Below, piece by piece: positions 1 through 7,804 of a stretch of DNA of 64,000 nt. The notes below the pieces were generated by a model. It was not told where the DNA came from, did not search any database, and saw only the letters and a program-made list of their open reading frames with translations. The position numbers and the translations under genes were made by a program. Source of the stretch: Tsuneonella sp. CC-YZS046 (lineage in GTDB: Bacteria; Pseudomonadota; Alphaproteobacteria; Sphingomonadales; Sphingomonadaceae); NCBI RefSeq assembly GCF_035581365.1, contig NZ_CP141590.1, positions 2,414,001 through 2,478,000 of the forward strand, in the 5' to 3' direction. Within the stretch, counting starts at the first letter, position 1, and each line of letters starts with the position of its first letter.

Positions 1-45
1 TGAGGTTCTGTCCCGCGCGCGAGGCGGCGCGAACGTCAGGCCCGC

Positions 46-462
46 TCATCCCAGATCGTTCGCCTGCATGGCGATCAGACGCGAATCCTCCAGCGCGGCG
101 GTGCGATGGATCATGTGCCGCTGATATTCCGGATCGTCGAACAATGTCAGCAAGGCATCCGGCGTGGGATATTCCATGATAAGGATCTCGTCCCACCGCT
201 CGTCCGCCGGGCATACGAGATGGGCCATGGCCGCCCCGCTCCAGATCGCACGCGCCCCGAGGCGAGTCGCGATGGGCATCACCCCAACCGCATAACGCTC
301 GAAATAGGCTTCCCTCCCGCTGCACGGCGGGAACCCGCCGCCCTCCTCATAGTCCGCCACATCCCGGAACCGCAGCAGGTTGAGATTGGTGATCGGCTTG
401 TCCGGCGGAAGCGAGGCGACCATTTCGCGCAATACTTCCCGAGTGATGGTCACGGTCTTCAT
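46..462 (-). CDS. DUF1330 domain-containing protein
   Basis: A 138-residue protein of the small DUF1330 group, a ferredoxin-like dimeric alpha/beta-barrel fold with no agreed activity. It shows the NLLRF strand near residues 28-32, an acidic/glycine loop, a Y-x-x-Y stretch around residues 53-57, and the closing pattern I-x-M-E-Y-P-T followed by F-x-D-P-E-Y-Q around residues 95-113 that marks the family. The start is the ATG preceded by GGAAGGGA about 7 bases upstream; a longer frame reading further upstream overlaps the neighbouring hydrolase out of frame and is not real. It lies 29 bp downstream of the epoxide-hydrolase-like gene on the same strand, so the two are probably co-transcribed. 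Its role is unknown; co-occurrence with the hydrolase is the only functional hint. Confidence 0.85.
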   Translation of the reverse strand: MKTVTITREVLREMVASLPPDKPITNLNLLRFRDVADYEEGGGFPPCSGREAYFERYAVGVMPIATRLGARAIWSGAAMAHLVCPADERWDEILIMEYPTPDALLTLFDDPEYQRHMIHRTAALEDSRLIAMQANDLG

Positions 463-491
463 CGGCCTGTCCCTTCCGCCCGCGGATTCGC

Positions 492-1469
492 TCAGATCTC
501 GACCGTGGCGAGAAATTCCAGCAAGGCGGCGGTCGTCTCGGCCGGGCGCTCCTGCTGAATCCAGTGGCCCGCACCGGGAATGATGCGTTCCATCCGCAGG
601 TCGAGGCACATTTCCCGCTGCGCTTCCACGCATCCGGGGAACATGGCGAGGACGATTTCCCGGTCGCCCAGTACCAGCCCGGCGGGCTGCTTTATCCGCT
701 GGTCGCCATAGGCGCGCGCCTGCTGCTCGTTCCGGTCCCAGTTGCGATACCAGTTCAGCGGGCCATGGAAGCTGCCCCTGGCGAAGGCATCGGCATAGGC
801 ATCCAGATCCTCGTCGGTCATGAAGCTGAGCGGCCCGGACGGCGGCTGCGCAAGGCCCTTGAGCACGGGATCGTCGATCGGCCGCTCGCTCGTCCAGTCG
901 AACAGCGGCGCATCGCCGGAGAGGGAGAAATAGATGCGCTTCAGCGAATCGCGCGGGTCGCGATCCAGCTCGATTTCGGCGGGGCCGACCGGCTCGAAGT
1001 AGCGCATGTAGTAGAAGCGGTTGGGATAGGCGCTGTCGAACCACTCATGCGCGCTGATCTCGGCGGCGGGGCGATGCGGCACACTGAAGGAAAATACCGC
1101 CGCCACCTGATCCGGGAAGCGCAGCGCGCAGCGCCAGGCAACGGGAGAACCCCAGTCGTGCCCGACCGAGATCCAGCGCTCCGCCCCCAGGGCGCGGGCG
1201 AGCGCGCCCATGTCGTCGGCATGGGCATCGGTCGAATAGAGCGCGGGATCGTAAGGCTTGGCGCTGCGCCCGTAGCCGCGCATGTCGGGCGCCGCGACCC
1301 GGTATCCGGCGGCGACCAGCGGAGCGATCTGATGGCGGTAGGAAAAGCCAAGCTCCGGCCAGCCGTGCATCAGGATGACCAGCGGCCCCTCGCCGTCGAC
1401 AGCCGCGGAAATCGGGCCGTTGGGGGTCTGGAAAGTCTGTATCCTGCTGCTGAATTCCTGCCATCGCAT
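492..1469 (-). CDS. alpha/beta hydrolase, epoxide-hydrolase-like
   Basis: A 325-residue alpha/beta-hydrolase. The oxyanion-hole motif H-G-W-P-E is at residues 35-39. The nucleophile elbow G-H-D-W-G at 103-107 puts Asp105 as nucleophile, as in epoxide hydrolases and haloalkane dehalogenases rather than Ser esterases. A cap-domain tyrosine cluster lies at about 153-157, and G-A-G-H-W near residue 302 supplies the catalytic histidine. HGWPE plus the cap tyrosines favours soluble epoxide hydrolase over dehalogenase. It probably acts in the cytoplasm, as I see no signal peptide. The ATG start has GAGGAG 8-9 bases upstream. It is the first gene of a likely two-gene unit with the DUF1330 gene. The natural substrate cannot be read from sequence. 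Confidence 0.88.
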   Translation of the reverse strand: MRWQEFSSRIQTFQTPNGPISAAVDGEGPLVILMHGWPELGFSYRHQIAPLVAAGYRVAAPDMRGYGRSAKPYDPALYSTDAHADDMGALARALGAERWISVGHDWGSPVAWRCALRFPDQVAAVFSFSVPHRPAAEISAHEWFDSAYPNRFYYMRYFEPVGPAEIELDRDPRDSLKRIYFSLSGDAPLFDWTSERPIDDPVLKGLAQPPSGPLSFMTDEDLDAYADAFARGSFHGPLNWYRNWDRNEQQARAYGDQRIKQPAGLVLGDREIVLAMFPGCVEAQREMCLDLRMERIIPGAGHWIQQERPAETTAALLEFLATVEI

Positions 1470-1574
1470 ATATGCATCTCCTCTGCCGGGGGCGGACCCT
1501 ATCGGGGAAAAACGGGTTTAGCGAGCGGTTTGCGCCGCCGTTCGTCATGCCAGCCCAAGAACAACACTCCTCTC

Positions 1575-1643
1575 CGTCATTCCCGCGAACGCGGGAACCC
1601 AGGGGCCAGATTGAACTGGATCCCCGTTTACACGGGGATGACG
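1575..1643 (+). repeat. REP-like palindromic pair, copy 1
   Basis: A 69-bp element bounded by CGTCAT and ATGACG. The left hairpin is TTCCCGCGAAcGCGGGAA and the right is CCCCGTTTaCACGGGG. Other full copies are at 1886-1956, 23144-23212 and 43103-43173. The organisation looks like a BIME/REP doublet. Confidence 0.85.
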
Positions 1644-1885
1644 AATGATGAGATGATGGATGCCCCCCCAGCCGGTTGACGCAGAACGCCGAAAATGTGC
1701 ATTTGCATTTCGGCCCGCACTCGCACCATGGCTCGCGATGAACAGCCGTTCCGGGGCGAAGGGCCGGGCGCAACCGTGTGACCTTTCGCGGAAGGCATCC
1801 GTCCATCTCCACTATGCCAGTCAGCCGAGAAGCCGGGATGACGCAGAAGGCGAAAACAGCACTCCTCGTCATTCCCGCCCCTCTC

Positions 1886-1956
1886 CGTCATTCCCGCGAA
1901 GGCGGGAATCCAAGGCAATGTCGCAAATAGACTCCCCCGTTTGCACGGGGATGACG
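1886..1956 (+). repeat. REP-like palindromic pair, copy 2
   Basis: A 71-bp element with the same CGTCAT...ATGACG termini as copy 1 and hairpins around CCCGCGAAGGCGGG and CCCCGTTTGCACGGGG. It sits inside the longer composite repeat at 1575-2022 and has no counterpart at the equivalent place in the second composite copy, so it may be a secondary insertion. Confidence 0.85.
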
Positions 1957-2055
1957 GATAGGGCCGGGATGCTCTGCGTCTCATCCGTCAGGATAAGCCA
2001 GATTTCAGGCGTGTAGGAAAGGACGGAGCCGCCCCCGGCCTTCCCCCGCGAGCTG

Positions 2056-2409
2056 CTATTCGCCCACCAATATGCGGCGCCACTCGTCCTGGTCGAAGCC
2101 GACCAGCGTTCCGCCGTCCCATTCCAGCACCGGGCGCTTTATCATGGAAGGCTGCGCTTCCATCAGCGCAAGGGCCTTGTCCGCATCGAGGCCGGTCTTC
2201 TGCCCCTCATCGAGCTTGCGGAAAGTGGTGCCGCGGCGGTTGAGCAGCACCTCCCAGCCCACCACCTCTTCCCATTCCCGCAGCTTGGCGCGGCCCACGC
2301 CGACCTTCTTGAAGTCATGAAATGCATAGGGAATTTCAGCCGCTTCAAGCCAGGTCCGCGCCTTCTTGACCGTATCGCAATTGGGTATGCCGTAGAGAAT
2401 GATGTTCAT
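2056..2409 (-). CDS. ArsC/Spx-family protein (YffB-like)
   Basis: A 117-residue protein of the ArsC-like thioredoxin-fold family. The N-terminal Y-G-I-P-N-C-D-T-V-K-K-A (residues 6-17) matches the YffB/Spx branch, with a single active cysteine (Cys11) and no C-x-x-C. The conserved R-R-G-T-T-F-R-K and I-K-R-P-V-L motifs follow around residues 58-65 and 90-95. Family members are reductase-like or regulatory; arsenate reduction should not be assumed without an ars context, which is absent. The start codon overlaps the ruvC stop in an ATGA arrangement, indicating translational coupling at the end of a yebC-ruvC-yffB-like transcript. The family call is firm; the biochemical role is unknown. Confidence 0.85.
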   Translation of the reverse strand: MNIILYGIPNCDTVKKARTWLEAAEIPYAFHDFKKVGVGRAKLREWEEVVGWEVLLNRRGTTFRKLDEGQKTGLDADKALALMEAQPSMIKRPVLEWDGGTLVGFDQDEWRRILVGE

Positions 2410-2903
2410 GCCTGTCTCCTGATGCCAGTCCGGCTCGCATGTCCCAGATGCGCATCGGCAATCGCCACCGCCAGCGCATCGGCCGCATCCGATCCCGCGA
2501 TCTCGGCCCCCGGCAGCAGCACCTTGAGCATGGCCTGGACCTGCCGCTTCTCCGCCCCGCCGGTGCCGACCACCGCCTTCTTCACCAGCCGCGCGGAATG
2601 TTCGGCGACCGCCAGCCCGGCGGCGCCACAGGCGGCCAGCACCGCGCCGCGGGCCTGCGCCAGCTTGATGGTGGATTGCGGGTTCTTGTTGAGGAATATT
2701 TCTTCCGCCGCCGCCCGATCCGGCCGATGCAGCGCGATCACCTGCGCGATCCCCTGCTGCAGGGCCAGCAGCCTCAGGGGAAGCGCGGCCTTCGGATCGG
2801 TGGGGATTTCCCCATTGGCGATATGGGAAAGCCGGGAACCCTCGGCCCGGACGACCCCCCAGCCCGTGCGGGACAGGGAAGGATCGAGGCCGAGGATCAG
2901 CAT
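2406..2903 (-). CDS. ruvC: Crossover junction endodeoxyribonuclease RuvC
   Basis: A 165-residue Holliday-junction resolvase. The four acidic residues expected for the metal centre are visible: Asp7 in G-L-D-P-S, Glu67 in A-A-E-E-I-F, and Asp139/Asp142 in G-S-D-A-A-D-A. The length fits the family (about 160-175). RuvC cleaves Holliday junctions with RuvAB in recombinational repair. It lies 9 bp downstream of yebC and overlaps the ArsC-like gene by 4 bp. The yebC-ruvC pairing is common in Proteobacteria, but ruvA and ruvB are not downstream here, so they must lie elsewhere. Confidence 0.95.
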   Translation of the reverse strand: MLILGLDPSLSRTGWGVVRAEGSRLSHIANGEIPTDPKAALPLRLLALQQGIAQVIALHRPDRAAAEEIFLNKNPQSTIKLAQARGAVLAACGAAGLAVAEHSARLVKKAVVGTGGAEKRQVQAMLKVLLPGAEIAGSDAADALAVAIADAHLGHASRTGIRRQA

Positions 2904-2912
2904 GCGCCGGGC

Positions 2913-3665
2913 TTAACCCAGCTTCGCCATGACCTCGTCCGAGACTTCGTAATTGCCCCAGACGGTCTGCACATCGTCGTCGTCGTCCAGCACGTCGATC
3001 AGCTTGAACAGGGTCTGCGCATCGCCTTCCGCCACCTCGACCTTGAGGCCGGGCTTCCAGGCCAGCTTCACGCTTTCCGCCTCGCCCAATGCCTTTTCCA
3101 GCTCGCGCGCGACTTCATGCAGCGATTCGACGCTGGTCCAGATCGAGTGCCCGCCTTCCTCGCCTGCTTCGCTTTCCACATCGTCGGCCCCGGCTTCGAT
3201 CGCCGCTTCGAGCACCTTCTCCTCATCGCCGGCGCTGGCCGGATATTCGATCAGGCCCAGCCGCTCGAAGCCATGGCTGACCGCGCCGCTGGCGCCGAGA
3301 TTGCCGCCGTTCTTGGAGAAGGCGGTGCGGACATTGGTGGCGGTGCGGTTGCGATTGTCGGTCAGCGCTTCCACGATCAGCGCGATGCCGCCGGGACCAT
3401 AGCCCTCGTAGCGCACTTCCTCGTAATTTTCCCCGTCGCCTTTCGAAGCCTTGTCGATCGCCCGCTGGATATTGTCCTTGGGCATGGACTGCGCCTTGGC
3501 GGCGTTGATCGCCGCGCGCAGGCGCGGGTTCATGTCCGGATCGGGCATGCCCATCTTGGCGGCGACGGTGATTTCGCGCGAGAGCTTGGAGAACATCGCG
3601 GAGCGCTTCTTGTCCTGCGCGCCCTTGCGATGCATGATGTTCTTGAACTTGGAATGGCCTGCCAT
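2913..3665 (-). CDS. yebC: YebC/PmpR family protein (TACO1-like)
   Basis: A 250-residue protein of the YebC/TACO1 family. It starts with the signature M-A-G-H-S-K-F-x-N-I-x-H-R-K and carries G-Y-G-P-G-G near residue 90 and an acidic D-D-D-D-D run near residues 226-231. Family members are described as transcriptional regulators (PmpR) and, more recently, as translation factors for difficult proline stretches; the sequence does not distinguish these. First gene of the yebC-ruvC-ArsC-like cluster on the minus strand. The start is the ATG giving MAGHSKF, the invariant family N-terminus. Confidence 0.95.
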   Translation of the reverse strand: MAGHSKFKNIMHRKGAQDKKRSAMFSKLSREITVAAKMGMPDPDMNPRLRAAINAAKAQSMPKDNIQRAIDKASKGDGENYEEVRYEGYGPGGIALIVEALTDNRNRTATNVRTAFSKNGGNLGASGAVSHGFERLGLIEYPASAGDEEKVLEAAIEAGADDVESEAGEEGGHSIWTSVESLHEVARELEKALGEAESVKLAWKPGLKVEVAEGDAQTLFKLIDVLDDDDDVQTVWGNYEVSDEVMAKLG

Positions 3666-3790
3666 GGCTCCGCTTTTCTCTAGCTGCGTTTGGAAAGATG
3701 CGCGCCCTTACACCGGGCAAGGGCATCAGAGCAACCGCCGCCGCCTGACGATCCACGCGCGGGAATCCGCCGCGCGGATAGCGGCCGCCA

Positions 3791-4147
3791 TCACAGCAGG
3801 ACGGCCGTCCCCGATACGCTGACCATCAGCATGGAGCCGTTGGAGCCGAGCACCTCGTAATCGATATCGACCCCGATCACGCCATTGCCGCCCAGCTTGA
3901 CCGCTTCCTGCTTCATTTCGGACAGCGCTTCCTTGCGGGCGCGGGCCAGCACGTCCTCGTATTTTCCCGACCGGCCGCCGACGATGTCGGTGATCGAAGC
4001 GAACAGGTCGCGGAAGATATTGGCGCCGACGATCACCTCGCCGGTGACGATGCCGAGATACTGCCGGACCGGGCGGCCCTCGACGACGGAGGTGGTGGTG
4101 ACGACCATCCCGTCGCCGCTTTCCTGATCCTTCCAGGGGCTGGCCAT
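3791..4147 (-). CDS. YbjQ family (UPF0145/DUF74) heavy-metal-binding-like protein
   Basis: A 118-residue protein with the YbjQ signature: V-V-T-T-T-S-V near residues 15-21, a [14 protein letters not shown] block at 30-44, a R-x-x-A-L-x-E-M region, and [12 protein letters not shown] near residues 86-97. The family forms pentamers of unknown function and is sometimes called heavy-metal-binding by annotation only. Two starts are possible: the upstream ATG (GGGAG nine bases before) and an internal ATG 13 codons later, which gives the shorter N-terminus more usual in the family. No operon partner is obvious. Confidence 0.85.
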   Translation of the reverse strand: MASPWKDQESGDGMVVTTTSVVEGRPVRQYLGIVTGEVIVGANIFRDLFASITDIVGGRSGKYEDVLARARKEALSEMKQEAVKLGGNGVIGVDIDYEVLGSNGSMLMVSVSGTAVLL

Positions 4148-4184
4148 TCGCTATGTCTCCCGCATTGCGCCGCGGCGGCCCGGC

Positions 4185-4421
4185 TCAACCGATGCCCAAG
4201 GCCGCCTTGTAGGTATCGAGCACCAGTTCCATCTCGCGGCGGTCGTCCGGCTTCATCTTCCGCAACCGCACGATCTGCCGCATGATCTTGCTGTCATAGC
4301 CCACGGCCTTGGCTTCCGCATAGACATCGCGAATGTCGTCGGCGATGCCTTTCTTCTCTTCCTCAAGGCGTTCGACCCGCTCGATCAGCAGGCGCAGGCG
4401 GTCATCGGTGGCTTCGGCCAT
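4185..4421 (-). CDS. DUF2312 / GapR-family nucleoid-associated protein
   Basis: A 78-residue, strongly helical protein: an N-terminal coiled-coil stretch ([14 protein letters not shown]), the conserved [11 protein letters not shown]-x-G-Y-D motif around residues 28-42, then R-Q-I-V-R-L-R-K-M. This is DUF2312. The characterised member, GapR of Caulobacter, binds AT-rich and overtwisted DNA ahead of replication and transcription machinery. It is the right length for the family. Present in nearly all Alphaproteobacteria, so it supports the taxonomic call. It lies 37 bp downstream of the YbjQ start on the same strand; co-transcription is uncertain. Confidence 0.9.
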   Translation of the reverse strand: MAEATDDRLRLLIERVERLEEEKKGIADDIRDVYAEAKAVGYDSKIMRQIVRLRKMKPDDRREMELVLDTYKAALGIG

Positions 4422-4504
4422 CTGGAATGCTCCGGTAAGTTTCGAGAATCAGTCTCGCCGGCTGATAGCGGCGGCGGCGCGAAGGGTGAAGGCGGTGATC
4501 GCGC

Positions 4505-4819
4505 TTATCCCATATCCGCGTTCTTCTTCATGCTCTCCTCCATCCGGGCGATCTGCTCCGGCGTGGCCTCGCTCTGATATTTCGCCTTCCATTCCTCCAT
4601 CGGCATGCCGTGGATCGCCGCGCGCGCATCGGCCTTGCCCAGCCCGGCGCCCGCTTCGTCGATCCAGTCGGCCAGGCAATTCCGGCAAAAGCCCGCCAGC
4701 CCCATCAGCTCGATATTCTGGGCGTCATGCCGGCGCCGCAAATGGCGCACGAGGCGGCGGAAGGCTGCGGCGGCCACGCTGTCGGGCAGCAGGTCGAGCG
4801 GGTCGGTTCGATCGGGCAT
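4505..4819 (-). CDS. DUF1244 domain-containing protein
   Basis: A 104-residue protein of the DUF1244 family. Hallmarks are F-R-R-L-V-R-H-L-R-x-R near residues 21-31, N-I-E-L-M-G-L-A-G-F-C-R-N-C-L-x-x-W at about 35-52 with its paired cysteines, and G-M-P-M-E-E-W-K near the C-terminal third. I chose the ATG preceded by AAGGAAT rather than a start 12 codons further out, which lacks a ribosome site. The function is unknown; the C-R-N-C pair could bind metal. It is divergent from pyk with 70 bp between starts, so the two promoters share this gap. Confidence 0.85.
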   Translation of the reverse strand: MPDRTDPLDLLPDSVAAAAFRRLVRHLRRRHDAQNIELMGLAGFCRNCLADWIDEAGAGLGKADARAAIHGMPMEEWKAKYQSEATPEQIARMEESMKKNADMG

Positions 4820-4889
4820 CGGCTTATTCCTTGTATCGTCGCACGCCTCTGACATAGGGCGATTGCCACTATTTCCGGAGTGCTATGCT

Positions 4890-6338
4890 TTGGCCAAGCT
4901 TGAACCACGTAACCGCAAGGTCAAGATACTCGCAACCGTCGGGCCGGCCAGCCATGACCCGGCGATGCTGCGCCGGCTGCTGCTGGCGGGGGCGGACGCC
5001 TTCCGGGTCAATATGAGCCATGGCGATCATGCGACCCATGCCGAGACGATCCAGGCGATCCGCGCCCTGGAGAAGGAATTCGCCCGCCCGATCGCGATTT
5101 TGTGCGATCTGCAGGGGCCGAAGCTGCGGGTCGGGACATTCAAGGAAGGAAAGGCGATCATTCGCCATTCCGGCCATTTCATCCTCGACCGCGACCCGGC
5201 ACCGGGCAACGAGAATCGCGTCTGCCTGCCCCACCCGGAACTGTTCGGCATCCTCGAAAAGGGCCAGCGGCTGCTGATCGACGACGGCAAGATCCGGCTC
5301 CGGATCATCCGCGCCGACGACCAGGAGATCCTGTGCTCGGCGGAGGTCGGGGGCGTGATTTCGGATCGCAAGGGGGTCAATATCCCCGATGTCGAAATTC
5401 CCATCCCGGCCCTCACCGACAAGGACCGCAAGGATCTGGCATTCGCGGTCCAGAACGGGGCGGACTGGATTGCCCTCTCCTTCGTGCAGCGGCCCGAGGA
5501 CATCGCCGAAGCGCGGCGCCTGATGGGCGGCTACGGGGCGCTGTGCGCCAAGATCGAGAAGCCGCAGGCGGTGAAGCGGCTGGGGGAAATCCTGGAACTG
5601 GCCGATGCGGTGATGGTCGCTCGCGGCGATCTCGGCGTGGAGCTGAACCCCGAGGAAGTCCCGCCGCTGCAGAAGCGCATCGTCGCCGCCGCGCGCACGG
5701 TCGGCAAGCCGGTGATCGTGGCCACGCAGATGCTCGAATCCATGATCGAAAGCCCGGCACCGACCCGCGCGGAAGTGTCCGATGTCGCCAATGCGGTGTA
5801 TGACGGGGCCGATGCGGTGATGCTGTCGGCGGAGACGGCGGCCGGCAAATGGCCGGAGGAAGCGGTCACCATCATGCACCGGATCGCCGGGGAGGTGGAG
5901 CGTGATCCCGGCTACAAGGGGCGGGTCCATTTCCATGCGACCCTGCCCGATGCGACCACCGCCGATGCGCTCAGCCATGCCTGCATGACCATCGCCGAGA
6001 CGGTTTCGATCGCCGCCATCATCGTGTTCACCGGATCGGGCGCCAGCGCCCGCCGGGTGGCGCGCGAACGGCCCGCGACCCCGATGCTGGTGCTGACGCC
6101 ATCGACCGGCACCGCCCGGCGCATGGCGCTGCTGTGGGGCGCGCATGCGGTCACCACCCGGGACATCGGCAGCTTCGAGGAAATGATCGCCAAGGGCAAG
6201 CGGATGGCGCTGCGCCACGGTTTCGGCCATGCCGGTTCCAAGCTGATCGCGCTGGCCGGGGTGCCCTTCGGCACGCCGGGGGCGACCAATCTGCTGCATG
6301 TGGTGACGCTGACCGGGGACGAGCTGAAACGCGCCTGA
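4890..6338 (+). CDS. pyk: Pyruvate kinase
   Basis: A 482-residue pyruvate kinase, converting phosphoenolpyruvate and ADP to pyruvate and ATP. The N-terminus R-K-V-K-I-L-A-T-V-G-P-A-S, then F-R-V-N-M-S-H-G, the L-Q-G-P-K-L-R-V-G strand, the K-I-E-K-P-Q-A catalytic region and the signature M-V-A-R-G-D-L-G-V-E are all visible, followed by the A-T-Q-M-L-E-S-M motif and a C-terminal regulatory domain. I place the start at a TTG: it is in frame, has CCGGAG 9 bases upstream and gives M-A-K-L-E-P-R-N-R-K. The nearest ATG (4885) is out of frame, and the frame upstream is unlike the family. Convergent with gltX; both stop codons lie inside one perfect 18-bp palindrome. Confidence 0.95.
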   Translation: MAKLEPRNRKVKILATVGPASHDPAMLRRLLLAGADAFRVNMSHGDHATHAETIQAIRALEKEFARPIAILCDLQGPKLRVGTFKEGKAIIRHSGHFILDRDPAPGNENRVCLPHPELFGILEKGQRLLIDDGKIRLRIIRADDQEILCSAEVGGVISDRKGVNIPDVEIPIPALTDKDRKDLAFAVQNGADWIALSFVQRPEDIAEARRLMGGYGALCAKIEKPQAVKRLGEILELADAVMVARGDLGVELNPEEVPPLQKRIVAAARTVGKPVIVATQMLESMIESPAPTRAEVSDVANAVYDGADAVMLSAETAAGKWPEEAVTIMHRIAGEVERDPGYKGRVHFHATLPDATTADALSHACMTIAETVSIAAIIVFTGSGASARRVARERPATPMLVLTPSTGTARRMALLWGAHAVTTRDIGSFEEMIAKGKRMALRHGFGHAGSKLIALAGVPFGTPGATNLLHVVTLTGDELKRA

Positions 6339-6349
6339 GGCCTCAGGCG
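6332..6349. terminator. Shared palindrome over the pyk and gltX stop codons
   Basis: CGCCTGAGG/CCTCAGGCG is a perfect 18-bp palindrome. It contains the TGA of pyk (6336-6338) and, on the other strand, the TGA of gltX (6343-6345). There is no T-run on either side, so it is at best a bidirectional pausing hairpin. Confidence 0.4.
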
Positions 6350-7671
6350 GCGGCGCGCTCCAGCCGGGCGCGGGCCTCGGCCTCGCCGATCAGGGGTAGC
6401 AGCTGTGCCATGTCCGGCCCCGAATCCCGCCCGGTCAGCGCCTGCCGCAAAGGCAGGAACAGCGCCTTGCCCTTGCGCCCGGTCGCTTCCTTCAAACCGC
6501 CGGTGAGGCTGTGCCAGGGATCGTCGCTCCAGGTCAGCAGCGCGGCGGCCTGGCCGAGGAATGCCTTCGTCTCGGCATCGAACGGCGGTTGCGCGACCGG
6601 GCCGGTCACGACCCTCCACCAGTCGGCGGCATCGGCCAGCGTGGAAAGGTTCGGGCGAATGGCGTTCCACCCTTGCTCGCTCATTCCGGCCGGCAGGCGA
6701 TGCCGCACCTCGCCGAACGGAAGCTGATGCAGGATCGCCGCATTCAGCCGCTCCAGCTCGGCATCGTCGAACCGTGCAGGAGCACGTCCGAAGGTGGACA
6801 GATCGAAGCTCTCGACGAGCTGCGCGCGGTCCGCGATCGGCTCGACCGGCAGCGAAGTCCCCAGCCGCGCCAGCAACGCCACCAGTGCCTGCGGCTCGAT
6901 TCCGCGAGTGCGAAATGCATCCGCGCCGAGCGCGCCCAGACGCTTGGACAGCTTGCCTTCGCTGCCCACCAGCAGCGCTTCGTGAGCAAAGCGCGGGGGT
7001 GCAGCATGAAGTGCGGTAAACATTTGAATTTGCACAGCAGTATTGGAAACGTGATCCTCGCCGCGCAGCACGTCCGTCACCCCCATGGCGATGTCGTCCA
7101 CCGCGCTGGGCAGCATGTAGAGCCAGCTCCCGTCCGCGCGCCGGACAACCGGGTCGGAAAGCTGCGCCGGGTCGAAATGCTGCGCCCCCCGGATGCCGTC
7201 CTGCCACGCGATTGGCTCACCATGATCCAGCTTGAAGCGCCAATGCGGCGCGATGCCCTGCGCCTCCTTCTCGGCGCGATCCGCATCCGTCAGCTTGAGC
7301 GCGCCGCGATCGTAGATCGGCGGCAGGCCCCGGCCCAGCAGCACCTTGCGCTTGAGTTCCAGTTCCTGCGCGGTTTCGTAGCAGGGATAGGCGCGGCCCT
7401 GCCCCTTCAAGGCTTCGAACGCGGCTTCGTAGCGATCGAACCGACGCGACTGGCGTTCCTCCGCGTCGGGTTCCAGCCCGAGCCAGGCGAGGTCCTCGCG
7501 AATCGCCTCTACGTAATCTTCCCGGCTGCGCTCCGCATCGGTGTCGTCGATCCGCAGCAGGAAACGCCCGCCCCCCTTCTTCGCCAGCAGCCAGTTATGC
7601 AGGGCAGTGCGGATATTGCCGACGTGGAGCCGCCCGGTGGGCGACGGGGCAAAGCGGGTTACGATATCCAT
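6343..7671 (-). CDS. gltX: Glutamyl-tRNA synthetase (HVGN-type paralogue)
   Basis: A 442-residue class I aminoacyl-tRNA synthetase. The HIGH equivalent is H-V-G-N at residues 16-19 in R-F-A-P-S-P-T-G-R-L-H-V-G-N, and the KMSKS equivalent is G-K-L-S-K-R. Between them are L-L-R-I-D-D-T-D, A-Y-P-C-Y and the V-L-R-G-E-D-H-V-S-N block typical of GluRS. It is somewhat shorter than the usual 470-490 residues, with a reduced C-terminal anticodon-binding region. From family knowledge, Alphaproteobacteria often carry two GluRS genes, and this H-V-G-N, R-T-A-L-H-N-W type is one of the pair. It may charge a subset of tRNA-Glu/tRNA-Gln ahead of the GatCAB amidotransferase; the sequence alone does not tell which. 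Confidence 0.9.
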   Translation of the reverse strand: MDIVTRFAPSPTGRLHVGNIRTALHNWLLAKKGGGRFLLRIDDTDAERSREDYVEAIREDLAWLGLEPDAEERQSRRFDRYEAAFEALKGQGRAYPCYETAQELELKRKVLLGRGLPPIYDRGALKLTDADRAEKEAQGIAPHWRFKLDHGEPIAWQDGIRGAQHFDPAQLSDPVVRRADGSWLYMLPSAVDDIAMGVTDVLRGEDHVSNTAVQIQMFTALHAAPPRFAHEALLVGSEGKLSKRLGALGADAFRTRGIEPQALVALLARLGTSLPVEPIADRAQLVESFDLSTFGRAPARFDDAELERLNAAILHQLPFGEVRHRLPAGMSEQGWNAIRPNLSTLADAADWWRVVTGPVAQPPFDAETKAFLGQAAALLTWSDDPWHSLTGGLKEATGRKGKALFLPLRQALTGRDSGPDMAQLLPLIGEAEARARLERAAA

Positions 7672-7804
7672 GATCGCCCTATAACGCGCGGGCTGGCGCG
7701 CGCCAGTGCGGTGAATTTGAAATGCGCCTCATTCTGGCGGCAGGAGCGGAACCTGTCTCAAGCCCATGAACCACGCCGGAATCGCATGGTCATTGGAGCA
7801 TGGT

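Larger units (their letters stand above)
1470..2055. repeat. Repeat-filled intergenic region (REP pairs plus conserved blocks)
   Basis: I find no credible gene in these 586 bp. The stretch holds two REP-like pairs (1575-1643 and 1886-1956), each starting CGTCAT and ending ATGACG and containing two hairpins. Between and after them are two further blocks: about 1655-1720, which folds into a hairpin with arms around GCCGAAAATG and CATTTCGGC, and about 1968-2022, containing GATAAGCCAGATTTCA. Both blocks recur in the same order and orientation at 23226-23285 and about 23450-23505. Open frames crossing this stretch translate to the low-complexity peptides typical of such repeats and are not credited. 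Confidence 0.85.

Noticed and set aside
1628-2016. Overlapping small frames on both strands near 1.6-2.0 kb
   Set aside because: They lie inside the REP/composite repeat. Frames on opposite strands of equal quality and repeat-derived peptides argue against coding.
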